Shown here piece by piece: positions 26,901 to 39,943 of a stretch of DNA of 64,000 nt. Under the pieces are notes generated by a model that saw only the letters and a program-made list of their open reading frames with translations, was not told the origin of the DNA and searched no databases. Positions within the stretch are counted from its first letter, which is position 1. Each line of letters opens with the position of its first letter. The stretch spans positions 16,230,501 to 16,294,500 of the forward strand of contig NC_064442.1 of assembly GCF_023343835.1 (NCBI RefSeq), in the 5' to 3' direction. Made by a program: the position numbers and the translations under genes. Origin of the DNA: Lagopus muta. Taxonomy: Eukaryota > Chordata > Aves > Galliformes > Phasianidae.

Positions 26901-29900
26901 AATGCCTCAAGAAAGATGGAATGTGAAACCAGCTTTCTGAGGCATCAGTGTACTGGTTGAATCTACAGCAGTATTTAAATGATGGAGCACCATAAAGAGT
27001 CTCAGGGGCTTGGGAGGAATGAACAACAAACAAAAAACCTAAAGAAAATAACTCATTTGATCCCAAACCTATGAATCCTACTGCTGGGAACAGCCATCCT
27101 GCTGGTAGCTATTTCCTACAGCTTCCTACACTGGATATTTGTGACTTAATTGCTGTTTGTTCACAAGAACCAGAAGCCTGAAGTATTCAACAAGCTGAAC
27201 GTAAAGTGTGTTGATTTTCAGCCATCTGCCTCTTCTCATTTCCTCTTTCTATTGGTAGGTTTCAAGTCATCATGCTCATTTTGAAGTGGTTTTTAGTTCA
27301 GCCTTACTCTGAGCAACTGCAGGAAAAAGTTTCCTTTCCTTTTGTCTGTCTGGAAGAGCTGCATGTTGCATCTTGCCATTAAATTGCAAAATTGTCTTTG
27401 TATGCAGTTCTACTCATTGGAAGCAAAAAGAACCGACTCCCACAACTCCACAAATCAGTACAGTGTGATAGGAGGGAGCAGTGCAGTGTAGTTGGAGCAA
27501 GCTCAGCTTGAAAGTTGCTGTGTAGATTCCAGTCATTCTGTTGCTGTGTTGCTCAAGAAGGATAAGGAGGGTTTGTACCTTGCCTCCTTTCCTGCCTTGT
27601 GATGAACTCACTTTGATTGCGATCGGTGTCTGTTGGTGATAAGTGCCACAGCCATTGGTGCCACAGCCATTGGAGAAAACCTTTTCCTTTAAAAATTTTG
27701 CTTCTTCCACTCTTGCTTCAGGAGAATAAGGTAAGATTTAGATGAGTGGGGGGTTCTTGCTTAAGAGCTTGGGGTTTTAGTTATGTGCAGTTCAAGCAGA
27801 ATAGTCTTCAGTGTGATAAATGAGATCTGATGGTGTGATGCGTCTTCTGTGTTCTTTGACAGACGGGTGTAAAAATGAGACTTGAGCAAGCAAGCCAGGT
27901 ATTCATGTTTTTCACTGCTGCTTTGCTAATTCGGGATGTTTAATTGCCTTTTTTCTAAAAATTCCTTTGGCTTATGTATTAAAAACAAAACCTAAACCAT
28001 TTAAAATACTAGGACATTGAGGACTCATCCTTTTTTTTTTTTAACATAAATTGCATATTGCTTGGGTAGAGTTGAAGAAATACTGTCCAGTTGTAGATAC
28101 ACAGCTACTATATGCAATCAGAGACTGACACTTAATTTGCATCCTGAGAGGTTTAAATTTCATGGTTGATGTCTTACTACAAATACACCCAAGATAAGCT
28201 TGTTGTAATTGCACACACTCTATGGACTTAGTGAAATAGGAAGCCTATTAAATTAACTTGTGTTGAGGTCAACCAGAACTGCCAACTGATCCACAGCTTT
28301 CTCACTGGTGAGGTCCAGCTGCTGCAAACTGCTGTTGAGCTGCATGAAGAGTGAAATTAATGTAATGGATAACTGTCATACAGAGAAATACTAAGGAGAG
28401 AGAGGAATACAGAGAAATACTAAGGATTTGGAGTTTTTTAACCGTTTGTATGATTGAAGAACATGACCCTTCCACGGCCTTTGGTTGTGAGCACAGTAAA
28501 GAGTGGAGAAGCCTTTCCCTGCAGCTGGAGCTGCTGTACTGATGTACTGGCTCCAGCCAGAATCCTCTATTTAGGTTTGCTTGTGTTGGAGCACAAGACA
28601 AAGCCTGTATGTCTAAGCAGAGGTGTGTTGCAGGGAAGTGTTGTGGTGCAGGCCTAGCACTGAAAAACAGACATCCCAGCTCTGACTGGTGAGGGTCTCA
28701 GCTGAGGAGAGAACTGGAGTGCCTTGAGGCTGAGCTGCTGCTCCAGAACCCACAGTAGCAAAAGGAACCATTTCAGCCTTGCTGCTCAAGTGGTTGTTCA
28801 GTTCTTGCAAGAATTGCATCATACATGTTGATAGCAGAAAAATACTGATACTGAACATGGAGAAGGAACCTCTGAATCTGTGATGTTGTTCAGTCCTGTT
28901 GTCACACAACTGCACTGTAGCTTAACCATGGGTAAAATCTGCCCTGGTGGTTGAAATAAGGAGAGTGTACGTGAGGGCATAGAAAAGAGTGGAGTCATGG
29001 TGGTAGAGAGCCTGGTGTGTGGGATGGATGTAACTTCTGGCCTCAGTCACAGGGGGCTTAGGCAAGGCTGGTGTGTGTGTGCATCCAAACCTGTGAGGCA
29101 CACTGACTTTTTGAGTGCACACATTTCAATCAGTGTGAATGAGTTGTTATTAGTTTTCGTGGAAGCTGTGTAAGAAAGTATTGTCATCCTTAGTAAAATG
29201 AGATGAGAGGATGCACCCCTGACCTATAGTTGGCAAGGATCTGAAAGCAGTAAACCCTCTGCTCCGCTTACCCCCATCCTACAGTGGAAGTATAAACAGT
29301 TATAGTCCTAACAAACACAGTTCTCAGCACAGACTTCATCCATGCAAACTGCAAGTCTGCAATTCCTTTAATAGACAGTTTTCTACTCCTGTCTAGTATC
29401 TGCAGATTCACTAGGTAGAAGTCCTGCTCCCAGACTTTGCCATGTGCCGGCTCTACTTTGGCCATTACAAGTAATTATCCTGTTTGCCCTTGTGTTATAA
29501 AAATAAATCTAGGTCTGTATCTCCTTAAAAACATCTAGAACGTAATTTCAGATGGGCATCCCAGTGCTGCAGGGCTCTTCCTTCTGGACAGGAGAGCGTT
29601 GCACGTTGCATTTTAGAGCTGCAAGTTTTTGATCTTTTGCAATCAAACTTCTGGATTCGTGAATGGCTCTTTTAATCTCTTCAAGTTTTTATATCCCACT
29701 GCCTAATTATGTGCAAACGAAGAATTCACCAAGGTAGGAAATTCTGCCAGTAATGACTTTTGAAATGCTGTGGTGGTTCAGGTGTTGAAGTGCCACGAAC
29801 GCAGCTCGGTAAGCAGAGCAGTGCTCAGGCAGCTACAGGCTGTGCTCAGGGGAAGTGGTAGCACATCTCACCAGGCTCCTGCCCCGAACGTTTGCAGCTC

Positions 29901-32900
29901 GCCGCTTCCTGTTGCTGAAGCAAAAGAACAAAAGCAGCGCCAGTTTGCAGTTTGCAGCTTCTCGAAAGTCACAGTCGCGTTTGTTAAACTTGGTTGTCTT
30001 GTGGCAGATGTTTATGGATTTCCCCTTTTGCTTTTCTTTTAGCTTCGTCTTTATTCAAGGTGAATTTTGGGGAAGTTCCTACTAGAAAGTTTGATTTCTG
30101 AGAAGCTGTTTTTTGTGCACGTCTTGTTTTGGAAATCCTGGTACTGTAAGGGAAATGAGTAACTGCAGGAAAGCAGTCAGCACAGGGCTCCTACCTGCAG
30201 TGCAGGCTCGCGCTCAGGATGCCATCTCTGCTGGAGTCTCCTCCTGCTGTGTTTTAGCTTCGGTAGTTTACGGTGAGCACAGAATTATCTTTAGTCACGG
30301 TAGCCTCCAAACTGTAATCCTGACAGTTAGATTTCAGGCCTAGGCACACAAAAAGCTTTTAAAATTGCTTTGACTTAGTGTTGTCCACAATACGATCCCC
30401 TCTACTGAAAAAGTAAACTGTGCTTCTGTAACTTTTGGGGAGAAAATAAAGAGCGAAGATGATTCATTCTCAGATACAAACAGTGAAGTGTGATGTCAGC
30501 ACATGTTGGACCTGGTTAGAGGGAAAATCTTTATGGCGAGGTAGATGCAAAATTCTATTGACAGATGATAGAAACAATGGTAACACCTTCCAAACTTCCC
30601 TTGCCTACAAGAAGGGTTTGTGGGGTTGGTTTGGTTTGTTTTTTAAGTAGGCACGTTCTTAGCTTTGGTGGAATGTAGGTTAATGAAAAGATCCGTTTGT
30701 AAATCCATTTGTGAGTCTTGGGAAATTAGGATTGTAGCAATAATCTCAGCATTTTAAATCAATGCAGTTAATTTTGTGCAGTGGTAGAAGCGCTGGTATG
30801 ATGTGTGTTTCTGCTGATGTGTTCTAAGCATGTCGCACACCAATATGAAGCAGCTGAAACTCAGTGTTTTCAGTATATTAAAGTATTAATATTGCACGTG
30901 AGAGGAAAGAAAGTCAAGAACTTAATGAATGTCTGTATTTCATTGTGTCACTTTGTAGTGTATGAACATAATAATCTCGTGGCTTATTTCCAGTGCTTCC
31001 TGTTTAAGCTATGGTTAAATTAATAAAGCTAGAGACAGCACTTCCCTGCTGAAGACACTCTTGATAATTGTCATTTAAATTTCAGGTGAGAAGTGAGAAA
31101 ATGAGAAAAAAGAAGAGGGGACCAAAAAAGCATCTTTTACAACCTGTGACTAACTATAAGCAATTGTGTGAGATCTAGTGAAGGACAAACAAGTTCACAC
31201 TGGATGAACCAGGGGAGGGAAGGAAGGTGTGTGGGATTGAAGGATCAGGCGGCCCCCTGTGGGACCTGAGCAGTCGTGGTTTAAGCTATGTTACAGTGAA
31301 GGTTTAGATACACTAAAGCTGAAATAGTCTGGTGAAAGCACTGGTCTGTTTGGAGATGTTGTTTAGAATAATAATTATTTTTTTAAGTTTGTATTTAACA
31401 AGTTGTACAAAGGAAATGGAGCGCTTCCTTTTCATTTACCACAAAATTAATGTTTCTCTGGCAGGAATTGACTTTAAGATCAGAACCATAGAATTAGATG
31501 GGAAGAAAATCAAACTGCAGATATGGTAAGTACTCCGAAGTAACTTTTCAGTGAGTTCTGAATTATCATTGAGCAGGATTGTGACAGGACAAGGGAAAAC
31601 TGTTGCAAACTGAAAGAGGGGAGATCTGAATGGGACATAAGGAAGAAGCTTTTTACGCTGAGGGCGGTGAGGCACTGGCACAGGTTGGGTGGATTCCCCA
31701 TCTCTGAAGATATGCAAGGTCAGGCTGGGTCAGGCTCTGAGCAACCTGATCTTGCTCTGGATGTCCCTGTTCATGGCAGGGAGTTGGGCTGGATGACCTT
31801 TAAAGGTCACTTCCAACTCAAAAGATTCTATGGTTCTGTGATTGTACTGCTGCGTGTTTTAATGTATTTAACTCAGGAATTGTATGCATCAAGCTACCTT
31901 TGTTAATACTAGGAAAGGCTGTGTAATGCTGAGGTCGCAGTGCTTGCATGGAAATGCTTTTATGCCACATTAAGGTGCTGCTGTAATCACTGATTGTAAG
32001 TATGACAGCTTGGAAGTGAAGATGATGTTGAGGGCTGAAGAAACACAGGCATGTTGCTTCTAGGTGGTATTTTCCATAATTAATGAATATCAAAACATTG
32101 TTATTCAGTTTTAAAAAGAGCTCTAAGTACAGAAAAGCATGAGGAAAAAAGCATATCTCAATGAAATATCGGTTTTCTTTGGGTTTTAGGGATACAGCAG
32201 GCCAGGAGAGGTTCCGCACCATCACAACAGCTTACTACAGAGGAGCCATGGTGAGTGCCCTTCATGAAGTTCATGTGCAGCTAGTGTTAACTGTTGTGCT
32301 GTTCTTAAATTGCATCGTGTAAGTCTCCTGCTGGAGAACTGGGTAGTTGTCACTTGTGCCCTGGGGAATGAAGTGTTTTTCTTGTTCTGTTTAGTTTTCT
32401 GTTACTTGCTGATACATTGTCTAGTCATAGTTGTTGTTGTTTTTTTGTGGTAAAACTCAGTCTTTTTTTTAATATAGTTACCGTTTGTGTGGATTGCAGA
32501 AAGTAGCTAAGTTACCAAGCTTGAATTAGATGGCTTAATAATGCAATGAACCCTTTTGTACATTTGAAATATTTGAAGAATGAGTAGTAAATGACTTTAA
32601 TTCCAATAATCTCTATTACTGAGTTGATTATTCTCTTCTGTTTTTCATTACCGTCAGATGAGAGCACAGAATCTGCACTAGAAATACAATCACCTGTAAC
32701 ATGAATGGGTTTTTTGCCTCCATTAAGAATGACTTGAAGTCAAATAGCTGTCTTCATGGTTCTTGTTACAACTATGTATAATGGCTCTTAATGCCATGAT
32801 TTGAGGTACCCTAGATCCATGATTTAAGGTACTGTAGGTCCAGTCATTCTTAATTTAAACTTGCTGCTGGTTAGCTGTGCTGCTACAATGTGTTCCTAGC

Positions 32901-35900
32901 ACCTTCCATGAATGGATCAGTCCATAGGCTGGCTGTGGGTTCAGGTAACTCCACTGTCAAGGAACACAAATGCCAAAGATGTTGCTTGTGGCTCTGGTTG
33001 AGCATTTTTGCACTTAAAAATAGTTTGGCAGTGATGTGATCTTCTTCCACTTCCCAGTCCAGGGCTGCTTTGTCTTATGTAGAGTCATTGGGTGCACAAT
33101 GAGAAATGGAGGTAAGCCTGGCAGGCTGTCCTCAATGCAGCTGTTATGTGGTTTCACAGGCTCTGCAGCTTATTGAGAGCCTGTGTTAGTTCACATGTAT
33201 AACTGCCTGAAAGAGCTGAAGCTTTTGTGGGAACACCTGAGGTGATCTTTCTTAAAAGAATCTGCAGACTCACAGGTCGCACAGGTTTATCATTCTGCCT
33301 AGAGAGGCTGCTTCTGAACTTGACATCAACCATCCTGGTTGCTGTTGTAGTAGGGATTGTGAATTATTCCTGACTACAAGCTAGTAATTCAAAGCTTCCT
33401 ATTAGTAGTGTGTTTCTATGTAGTGTGTTTCTAAATCTAATAGTGCCATGAGATGTTAAATAGTAATATTTTTGGGTGAGAAAATGCATAGTGCTTGAAA
33501 ATTATTATTGTTTGTAAGTCCTATGTTAAATTTCTTGTAAGTACAATCGAATGGCAAACATCAGGAGTCAACCAATATTATTAGCTCATCTAACTAGATT
33601 TTCTTAATTTTGTTTAGGGAATTATGCTGGTGTATGACATAACAAATGAAAAGTCTTTTGACAACATAAAAAACTGGATAAGAAACATTGAAGAGGTAGG
33701 TGCTTTGTAAAAGGAGGCTTTGGAAAATACTACTTAATCATTCTACCTTAAGATTTCACAGGGGAGAATAATGGTAAGATAATAACTTACCTTCACGACA
33801 GCAGCCAACGTGTTTATGACCAAGTTAGACTATGCACTGAACAGAACTGATTACCAGTGTGAAGAATGTAGGTGTGGATGGTTGAAAACCAAGGTTTAAT
33901 AAGTAATAGTGAAGTGTTTCAAAACTGATCTTGCTATGACTTGTGCTGCTCTCTTGCTTTTGGGTTGGTGTGTGGAAAGGCTATACACCTTGAGATCTCG
34001 CTCCTTCTTTGCACTGAGATGATGACAGATCTGTCTAATTCCAGTTGTTTTTGTGTTTGTAGAATTAAAGATTTTTATCCTTTTCATTTGGTCTAGCACA
34101 AAAAAAGCTTAACCACTGAATTATTTAACAGGACATGCTGTCAATTAGAGTGAGATAATTATGAAGTTAGAGGAGAAGCCCTATCTTTATTGAAGCTGTA
34201 GTTAGGTAACAGAATCTGTTTTCTTGTTCTTTGTTTTTTGGTGGTTTTTTTTGTATATATGTTGTGTACCACCACCCCTCCCCCTAAAAAATAAATCCAT
34301 AGGCTTTTCTTTAGTATTATTCTTTAAATAAGCAAGTTTATTGTATTAGTGATCAATTTGGTCCAATATTGACTGGGCTAGAAATGTGTTCTCACTGACC
34401 TTCTCTTTTTATAATTATTTACTTAATCATTTATTAATAATCTATTTTAAAAATGGAAATGTAGTATGTAATGATACCTCAATCCCAATGTAATGTTACA
34501 CATAATTTGTTATTATAAGTAGATTGAATGTAGGAATCTTTATTCAAAGCTGTTTCATTGTTTCAATATTAGATTGCCTGTTTCAAAAGTCATTACCTCT
34601 CTCAGTAATGCCTTGCCATTAGTTATGTTTTAGAAAAGATGATGCCCATTTGTGGCTGGGTTTGACACGAGGAGTTCTTTGAAATCACGGTGCTCTTTGT
34701 TTCTAAGAGGTGACATCTTTTGCTCCCTTCAGCATGCCTCTTCAGATGTAGAGCGAATGATCCTGGGTAACAAATGTGACATGAATGAAAAGAGACAAGT
34801 CTCCAAAGAAAAGGGGGAGAAGGTAAGCTTATGCTGACTTTATTCAGAAGCCAGCTTTTCTTAGTATTCTGGCTGTAAGATACTTGCTTTTAGGCACATG
34901 AGAGTGGGCACATCTCACACCTCTTGTTCTAGAAGTTTTTGATGTAAGATGTTATAAGTTTGGCTTGTTTTTAAAAGTCTGCGTTTGAGTTTGAATAAAT
35001 TTAAAGCTATCCTTGATGTGAGGGGAAGAATCTAAAGAATGCTCAGCTTTGCTGTAGCATGAAGTCTTGTAAGTCTCAATAAAAAGCTATGTACGTAGTT
35101 TAGTCAGTTCAGTGTGGTGGTTACTGGCCCTTCTCCTAGGTATAGGATGAGACTAACTAGTTCAGTGAGAACAGAATGCTATGGAATAGAATGCTATTCT
35201 ATACTAGAATGTAAGAGTACTATGCAATAAACACCACTATGTATCCAGCTGAAATAGTATAATGGTTAGTAACACAACTTAGAGGATGGTTTTAGGTAGT
35301 TATCTGTTCAACATGCACATAGCAGTGAAGATTTTAATTCAGTGGTTTTGGGTCTTAAAACTTCAGTCCTTTGTGAGCAGTTAATCTTTTTGAGGGGTTT
35401 GAATTTACGTGGAGATGTGGCCTGGTTTAACATTTTTCTGTTTGCCCGGTAACTTTAATGCTTTATTAAAAGAAAAGTAGAAATAAAGCTTCATTTGTTT
35501 GCAAAGCCTGCTGCCATCAGTACCACCTGTTGTATTGTGAACTTATGTGAAATACTCATTTGCAAAGGAACTTCGGAACAGCTGAAAAATTTTGATGTCT
35601 CTTTCAGTTAGCAATTGATTATGGAATCAAATTTTTGGAGACAAGTGCAAAATCCAGCATAAATGTGGAAGAGGTAAGAGATCAGTGTTTATGCTTAGTA
35701 ATATGTAGTATGCTTAGTGTTGTGAATATTCCTGTGGAGGCATGTTGCATGATTGGTAACTAATGGGCTGGCTGACTGATATGGGACATGAAGTCACACC
35801 TGGTTCCTGGCTTACCAACCTTGTTCTATTTAGAAAGCTGTTGTAAAACCTAGAGCTTCTTGTTTTCTGGTAATGTCTGGCATTATTTTTAAGTGGATTG

Positions 35901-38900
35901 TTAACAGAGTGCTATTATTGTAACAGTTGCTTTAAATTTCAATTGCAAGTGCTCTTGGACCGGAAATAGGTAGAATTTTAAACCAAGCTCTGTGGAGGAA
36001 ATTGCCTTTGAGATTCTTTATTTTCAGAACAACGTGCTGCTGTGCCAAAGAGTCTTCAGGTTACTACTAAGCATGCTATGAAGATGAGACTGAAGTTTCT
36101 GTTGTAAACACGGAACATCAGCATAGACTGTCATAAACTGATGTTAGAGGAGGAAGAAAGCTAATACTACTCAATCTATAGATATGCAGTCTATTTTCTT
36201 GCAAACAAATGCCATGCTAAAAACACCAGCTCCATATTTGCGAGAGCATTAGGAAATAAACTGGGAAGGTAGAGTAGCTCAAGTCAAATCTATTTTACCA
36301 TGAATCACTATTATCATCTCAGGGAGTGTTGTGTGGGGATGTTAACTTCATGAAAAACATGAGCAAGAAAATAGTATGATATCAGAAGGCAGATACGTTG
36401 AGATTTGTTCATTCAGATTGGAGGCATTGTGCTGCATCGGGAAGAGTGCTGGACCTGATTTTCAGAATCATAATGATTCTTCTGGCAGTCAGTAGAAGTG
36501 TGAGTATTGGCAACTAATACTGATGGTGGATAGCAACAGTCTCCTAATATAAGGTACATACCTTTCCATTTCCATTTGGAAGGTAGACTTATGTTTCATG
36601 GCATATCCTGCAACTTCATTTTAGCTCTTCTAGACTATTAAATTAGTTTAATTTAATAGCCAAACTACTTGACTGTGAGTACTTCTAAAAATTGTTACAT
36701 GAATTCCAAAGAAAGAATAAATAGATGCAGTCGGTGTAGATACTCAGCAATTAACCACTTAGTTTCATTTCCACCAGAAGGTGAAACTGGTGGGGAATTG
36801 CACACTTGTAACAATGTTGTGATCACAAGTTAGTTTATTTTATTGGCAATGACTTGTTTGCATTAAGTGCTTTTGTCCTTGAATGTATTCAGAACACAGT
36901 GAGAGAGTAAAGGTTTACAGTTTCTTCAATCTGGAATGTATTTAGAGTGTTGGTATGTCCAGGCACTCTGAAATCTTACTTTTTATCAATCTGGGAGAAT
37001 TGCAGCATGTTTCTGCTGCAGAACTTTCTCTGCTCCTTTGTATGCTCAAGTCTGAGATGCTGAGGTTGCCAGAGTGGCCAGAGTGATTTCTTTTATTTTT
37101 TGTTAAGGAATGTTGTAAGCAGGAAGAAGGGCTATAGGCAGCCCAGGAGTGAGAGATTTGAAAGACAGAAAGAAACCAATTTTGATGTGAATTGCCAGGT
37201 GTACCAGCCTCAAAACTTTCTGTACATTTCCAGTTGCAGTGTGCAGTACAGTTTGGCCAAAAAGAAAAAAAAAAAAAAGCCAGTTAATGTATGTAGCCTT
37301 CTATTCAACAGATGTTTTTTGTCCAAGAAGTAGGCAGTTGGGAAAGCTGTTTGCGTGCTTCAAAATTGAGAAAGATAGAAACTAAAACTATTATTTTTCT
37401 TTGAAAGAATGCTCATTGCAGTGTTAAATAAGCAGCTTTTGTGCACTGTGCCTTGCAGCTCAAAGTGCTGTGTAGCCTACAGAATGTTTGCATGTCTGAC
37501 TACTCCTAATCTTTTAATGTCTCTGTTGACTGATTCCTCTTATCTTATTTTTCACCAGGCTTTTTTCACACTTGCACGGGACATTATGACAAAGCTCAAC
37601 AGAAAAATGGTTTGTATTTCCAGTGGCATACAAAGTAGATACTCTGAAATTACTGTCAAAATAACTGGCTTGCTGGTAGTAGCCCTGTCCAAAAGTTTCT
37701 AGTGATTGCAGTGGGTTCTATATCAAATTTGAGTGAACAGGTAGGGGGAAAACGGGGAGTGGGGAAGAGCATTGAGCTCAGCGATGCTAGGAGAAACTGT
37801 GCTGCAGAGCTGCTGCTGAAACACACACTCTAGTTCTTAGCATGTTGTTCTCCAGCTAACATCCTAGGGAATCAAGTGAGCATCCAGCACAGAGCTGCTA
37901 GGGCAATTTATCCAGTAGGGAGCTTAAGAGCACAAGATCCATAGGAAAGGTTTAATGACTTGGGCTTTCTTAGCATGTTGAAGGGAAGGCTGTCTGCAGC
38001 TATCTGAGGAGCATTTTACAAAGGTTGTCGTGACTTTCCTTGCTGGTGCCACCTGATATAACAGTGATCACAAACTGGTGCTTGGGAGCTTTATCTTGGG
38101 CACTGGGGGAGGTGGAAATCATCATGAGGGTTTTGTAGCTCTGGAATAGGTTCTGAATAGGGCTATGGGTCTGTTTTTGAAAGTTTCCAAAATTCATGTA
38201 GGCAAATCTGTAGTTGGCCTGATCAAATGTTAGTCATAGTGCTGCCTCGAGTGAGGGGCAGGAGCAGATGATCTGATCAGTGACCTTTTCAACCAGTGTT
38301 TCTGTGACATAATCATAATCCTTAATTCTTTCTTAAGTCATAAGATAACATGCAGCTTTGATATAGTGAGGCAGTTCTTAGTTGCTCATTGCTCTGTATC
38401 TGGAAAGCATTGTTGCTCTTACAGTTAGTTGTTCGTTTACTCTGAAGGATAACAGCAGACTATATTTACCTAATTTACCTGTCACAGAAGAGAGCAAGAT
38501 TCAGTAGGTGCCATATTTGATTGTTAATTTCTTAGGCTGATTTGCAGTCACTTAGATATACAAATTCACTAATGCTATCACTGCCATTACCAGTGAACAA
38601 GGATTCAGTGATGCAAATTCCATTAAGCAAAAGCAGTTTATTTTCTGTTAAAGGAGCAGTGGATTTCACAGTTATGCTGTAAACTAGCACAGAACTCAAG
38701 CTGATCTTAAGTGTATGCATCTTCTCTGTTTCAAAGCAGTCACTTGAACACAAATGCACATTGGCATGAAATTGTTCTTTATTTTCTGTGAACGTTACCA
38801 CTGAGCAGCCTGAAACTGCTGTGTTCTTTGTCCTTGTGGCACTGTGATCCTTACTTCATTGAATGTCAAATTTTGTAGTCGCTCCCTGAGCTAATACTTG

Positions 38901-39205
38901 AGATTTGGACCATTGGACAAATGTTTCTTTTAAAGATAAGCAGCTCTACGAAGTGATTAACAGAGCCTGGATAACTGAGAAGCTCAGGCTGTAACAGACC
39001 ATTCCTCCAGTTATCATTTTGCAAGAGGGAGATGTAGTGGGAAATCAGTAAAGCTACAGTCGGTTTTAATTGATGTTGCATTTCATGATGTTGATGATCT
39101 TTTCTTTTTCAGAATGACAGCAGTTCATCGGGGGCAGGTGGGCCGGTAAAAATAACAGAAAATCGATCTAAGAAGAGCAGCTTCTTTCGATGCACGCTAC
39201 TTTGA
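17850..39205 (+). CDS. RAB8B: RAB8B, Rab family small GTPase (eight coding exons)
   Basis: The exons 17850-17973, 31465-31525, 32190-32250, 33618-33695, 34733-34822, 35608-35673, 37559-37609 and 39113-39205 join to 207 residues, the same length as human RAB8B. The protein is a membrane-attached GTPase that directs Golgi/recycling-endosome to plasma-membrane transport. All nucleotide motifs are intact: P-loop GDSGVGKT (15-22), Thr40 of switch I, WDTAGQE (62-68), NKCD (121-124) and TSAK (150-153). The C-terminus ends CTLL, a geranylgeranylation signal (human CSLL). RAB8B rather than RAB8A is supported by the [18 protein letters not shown] hypervariable tail, [13 protein letters not shown] and synteny. 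Differences from human are conservative, for example Ile156 in [11 protein letters not shown]. Confidence 0.97.
19451..19473. repeat. Poly-T tract
   Basis: A run of roughly twenty T in RAB8B intron 1. It is not flanked by any retroposed gene that I can recognise. Confidence 0.85.
27643..27672. repeat. 15-bp tandem duplication
   Basis: The unit gtgccacagccattg occurs twice in direct succession inside RAB8B intron 1, a recent-looking perfect duplication. Confidence 0.9.
28380..28426. repeat. Short direct repeat
   Basis: The 17-mer cagagaaatactaagga occurs twice, separated by about a dozen purine-rich bases, in RAB8B intron 1. Confidence 0.85.
31465..31525 (+). CDS. RAB8B: RAB8B coding exon 2
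   Basis: It encodes [19 protein letters not shown] after the split Gly42 and ends with TG of Trp62, the first residue of WDTAGQE. The acceptor is ctctggcag and the donor is TG|gtaagt. Confidence 0.97.
31575..31844 (+). mobile_element. CR1 LINE 3' fragment in RAB8B intron 2
   Basis: It carries CR1-type gacaggacaagggaaaactg, ggtgaggcactggcacaggt and the end with gggctggatgacctttaaag, ggtcacttccaactc and attctatggttctgtgattg. It is in the sense orientation of RAB8B and starts only about 50 bp after exon 2. It is a different subfamily from the copy at 1-285. Confidence 0.9.
32190..32250 (+). CDS. RAB8B: RAB8B coding exon 3 with switch II
   Basis: It completes Trp62, then encodes [20 protein letters not shown]. 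Gln67 of DTAGQE positions the hydrolytic water. The donor is ATG|gtgagt in phase 0. Confidence 0.97.
32251..33617 (+). other. RAB8B intron 3
   Basis: A 1.37 kb intron without a recognised element. Short T runs near 32450-32475 are the only low-complexity sequence. Confidence 0.75.
33618..33695 (+). CDS. RAB8B: RAB8B coding exon 4
   Basis: It encodes [20 protein letters not shown] then IRNIEE (residues 83-108), with acceptor tgtttag and donor GAG|gtaggt. The sequence is identical to the human residues as recalled. Confidence 0.97.
33696..34732 (+). other. RAB8B intron 4
   Basis: An AT-rich intron of about 1 kb; no repeat or exon-like sequence was recognised. Confidence 0.75.
34733..34822 (+). 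CDS. RAB8B: RAB8B coding exon 5 with NKCD
   Basis: It encodes residues 109-138, [20 protein letters not shown] then [14 protein letters not shown] gives guanine specificity. The donor is AAG|gtaagc. Confidence 0.97.
34823..35607 (+). other. RAB8B intron 5
   Basis: A 785-bp intron. It includes an AT-rich stretch with repeated gaatgctat/tagaatg words near 35178-35212, and no gene or known repeat. Confidence 0.75.
35608..35673 (+). CDS. RAB8B: RAB8B coding exon 6 with SAK
   Basis: It encodes [20 protein letters not shown] then EE (139-160). SAK is the G5 motif. Ile156 replaces the human Ala. Confidence 0.97.
35674..37558 (+). other. RAB8B intron 6
   Basis: A 1.9 kb intron. An A15-class run at about 37261-37278 is the only obvious simple sequence, and no exon-like segment was recognised. 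Confidence 0.7.
37559..37609 (+). CDS. RAB8B: RAB8B coding exon 7
   Basis: It encodes [17 protein letters not shown] (161-177), helix 5 of the GTPase fold. The acceptor is ttcaccag and the donor is ATG|gtttgt. Confidence 0.96.
37840..38320 (+). mobile_element. Old, degraded CR1-like fragment in RAB8B intron 7
   Basis: CR1 landmarks are still readable: gtgagcatccagcacagagc, ggtttaatgacttgggcttt with tgttgaagggaaggctgtct, and a 3' part with gagtgaggggcaggagcaga, tgatctgatcagtgacc and gtgtttctgtga. Divergence is much higher than in the other copies, so the limits are approximate. Confidence 0.6.
39113..39205 (+). CDS. RAB8B: RAB8B coding exon 8 (terminal, hypervariable tail)
   Basis: It encodes [20 protein letters not shown] then [10 protein letters not shown] and TGA. 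The cysteine four from the end is the prenylation site, and the polybasic RSKK segment helps membrane targeting. Confidence 0.97.
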   Translation, partial: NDSSSSGAGGPVKITENRSKKSSFFRCTLL

Positions 39206-39937
39206 TGAACTTTTAACAATAGACTGCAGCACACTTAGAACCTTTTCTGCTTCTTTGAAAGCACAGGGTCACAAAGCCTCAGAAATAATACCACCAAGCT
39301 GCTGCTGAGAGCTCCATTGAACGTAGACTGCGATACACAAAATATCAAGTGGATTTTGCTCACTAAGCCTATTGTTCTGTCAGGCTCCTCTTTCTCAAAT
39401 ATGGAAGCTATGAAGTGGAGACACAAATGCAAGAGTTAACTTGTTTTCCTTTTTTACTTTCTGTTTTATTGCCTGTTGCAAAGCTGCTATGTTTCTTTTA
39501 ACTTTGCACATCCATATTAGCCTCTTACTGCCTGTTACAGCACAATCTTACATTCGTATTTGCACAGTTTCACTTGTAAGTAAGATTCTTAACAGATTTG
39601 TGCAGATTTTTCCTTTCTTTTTTTAAAACAAATTTATTTTAAAGCAGAACAGCCGGAGGACAGATGAAGTCACTTCCATTATTTTCTTTGCTGTGTACTT
39701 ATGGCCGTGACTGCACTGTGGGTGTTGACACCATAGTGATGAGAATTACTCTAACAATTGACATTTAACAATTTGTGTGAGTTCTGTCTCATAGATGCAC
39801 AAATCTGTTCATGCAGAAGCAATGGCTTTTATTCTGAATGTAGTATGTTGCTTTTCTTTCTTTACCAGATATAGAAAAGTTGTGTTCTGAATTGCCAGTC
39901 ACTGTCTGATTTCACAGATGCACCTTTTGGTAATTTT

Positions 39938-39943
39938 AATAAA
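39938..39943 (+). terminator. RAB8B: RAB8B proximal polyadenylation signal
   Basis: An AATAAA lies about 730 nt after the stop and is the likely short-isoform end. Confidence 0.5.

Larger units (their letters stand above)
17974..31464 (+). other. RAB8B intron 1 (13.5 kb)
   Basis: The first about 500 bases belong to the CpG island. The remainder holds a T20-class homopolymer (about 19451-19473) and two small tandem duplications (27643-27672 and 28380-28426). I recognise no coding exon. Open frames inside lack splice context and homology. Confidence 0.7.
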
